From Rutidosis leptorrhynchoides (Eukaryota; Streptophyta; Magnoliopsida; Asterales; Asteraceae): DNA of 64,000 bases. The stretch lies in assembly GCF_046630445.1 (NCBI RefSeq), contig NC_092334.1, forward strand, positions 192,578,501 to 192,642,500. The letters run 5' to 3'. Shown here in pieces: positions 62,825-64,000 of this stretch. Position 1 is the stretch's first letter; each line of letters begins with the position of its first letter. The notes under the pieces are model-generated. The model was not told the origin of the DNA and did not search any database. It worked only from the letters and a program-made list of their open reading frames with translations. Made by a program: the position numbers and the translations under genes.

Positions 62825-64000
62825 TGATAATGCTAAAAACGAACATATATCTCATAGCATTATTCCTCAAGAAAGACAAGCTTTTAGTTGCAATTGTCCT
62901 ATTTACAAGAGATATTCGTTTAAATAATAAAAGGTGAAGATAAAAGACAGATTCGACGAATTGAAGACGCAAACGACCAAAAAGCTCAAAAGTACAAAAT
63001 ACAATCAATAAGGTTCCAATTATTGATAAGAAACGTCTCGAAATTACAAGAGTACAAGATTCAAAAACGCAAAGTACAAGATATTAAATTGTACGCAAGG
63101 ACGTTCAAAAATCCGAAACCGGGACCAGAGTCAACTCTCAACGCTCGACGCAACGGACTAAAAATTACAAGTCAACTATGCATATGAATATAATATAATA
63201 TATAATTAATTCTTAAAATTAATATATATATTATATTATATTTAAATAAACGTCGGCAGAAGAAAACAACCAAATGTGGCTCTCCCCAGCTGGCCATGCG
63301 ATCGCATGGCCTGGAAGGCATAAATCCATGCGATCGCATGGTGCACAGTTCCAGCCCACATGCCTATAAAAATCGAGCTTTGGTGCACCACAAAAACACA
63401 TCTTTTTTCTTCTTCACTCAAACGTAGTATATGTATATATAATTTATATTTTACTTTTAATTTTAATTTTAAATCCTAATAATAAGGGTGTGTTAGCGAA
63501 TGTTGTAAGGGTGTAAGTCGAAATTCTGTCCGTGTAACGCTACGCTATTTTTAATCATTGTAAGTTATGTTCAACCTTTTTTATTTAATGTCTCGTAGCT
63601 AAGTTATTATTATGCTTATTTAATCCGAAGTAATCATGATGTTGGGCTAAAAATATTAAAATTGGGTAATTGGGCTTTTTACCATAATTGGAGTTTGGAC
63701 AAAAGAACGACACTTGTGGAAATTAGACTATGGGCTATTAATGGGCTTTATATTTGTTTAACTAAATGATAGTTTGTTAATTTTTATATAAAGATTTATA
63801 ATTGGACGTCCCTATAAATAACCATATACACTCAATCGGACACGATGGGCGGGATATTTATATGTACGAATAATCGTTCATTTAACCGGAAACGGGAATG
63901 GATTAATAGCCACTAGAATTATTAAAACAGGGGTGAAATTATGTACAAGGACACTTGGCATAATTGTTAACAAAGTATTAAAACCTTGGGTTACACTCAG
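62825..64000 (+). mobile_element. Family A LTR, 5' or solo, running off the window
   Basis: Matches 1737 onward from TGATAATGCTAAAAACG, in the same orientation. No polypurine tract precedes it, and it splits the gene fragment at 62190-62824, so this is the left end of an insertion. It ends at the window edge about 1.18 kb in. Confidence 0.85.
63292..63341. repeat. Paired perfect palindromes in family A LTR
   Basis: GGCCATGCGATCGCATGGCC (63292-63311) is a perfect 20-bp palindrome, and CCATGCGATCGCATGG (63326-63341) a perfect 16-bp one, 14 bases apart. TATAAAAA follows at 63365. The copy at 2208-2257 carries GACTC and GAGTC in place of GATC. Confidence 0.95.

Overview
This window is nuclear DNA of a flowering plant. 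The evidence is spliced GT-AG introns, plant LTR retrotransposons with a tRNA-iMet primer-binding site, MITEs, LINE fragments and AT-rich intergenic sequence. Several LTR families (starts such as TGTGACGACCCGG or TGTAGTGACCCG, and paired short palindromes upstream of the TATA box) look like ones I associate from memory with Asteraceae. That family assignment is tentative and rests on recall, not on a search.

Only one complete host gene is convincing: a six-exon gene for V-type proton ATPase subunit E (VHA-E) at 18215-22737, plus strand, 233 residues, all splice sites GT-AG. Its introns carry a hAT-type MITE (8-bp target duplication) and a 693-bp fold-back Mutator-type MITE (9-bp target duplication). 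A Tourist-type MITE lies about 300 bp upstream.

Layout. 1-3652: 3' end and LTR of a Ty3/gypsy element (family A). 3653-6443: two LTR fragments around a short unassigned stretch. 6447-13745: minus-strand Ty3/gypsy relic with a broken gag and no pol. 13746-14605: LTR fragment of family F. 14606-17549: intergenic DNA and a decayed PIF/Harbinger-like segment. 17553-22940: MITE and VHA-E. 23581-29102: Ty1/copia element with matched 235-bp LTRs and a pol broken by two stops. 29375-32290: two oppositely oriented LINE fragments, one split by a solo LTR. 32685-58692: a large nested complex. 58693-60989: gag-like relic plus a short LTR split by a hAT MITE. 61018-61191: microsatellites. 62190-62824: a putative gypsy-type domain gene fragment interrupted by a second family A LTR that runs off the window.

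The nested complex is the main structural feature. An old minus-strand Ty3/gypsy element (family G3, LTRs about 3.4 kb) holds in its internal region a young plus-strand chromovirus (38894-48156, target duplication CTTAG) with one uninterrupted 1487-residue Gag-Pol ORF. Its right LTR holds a solo LTR of family C (48974-55496, ATAGG), which itself holds a solo LTR of family F (50227-53291, GATCA). At least five of the large LTR types share a conserved internal module (CACCAAC / GTTGAC / CATGTTT / CTCAGGT); this is the observation I would follow up first. I saw no sign of a novel protein-coding system, no CRISPR array and no tRNA or rRNA gene.
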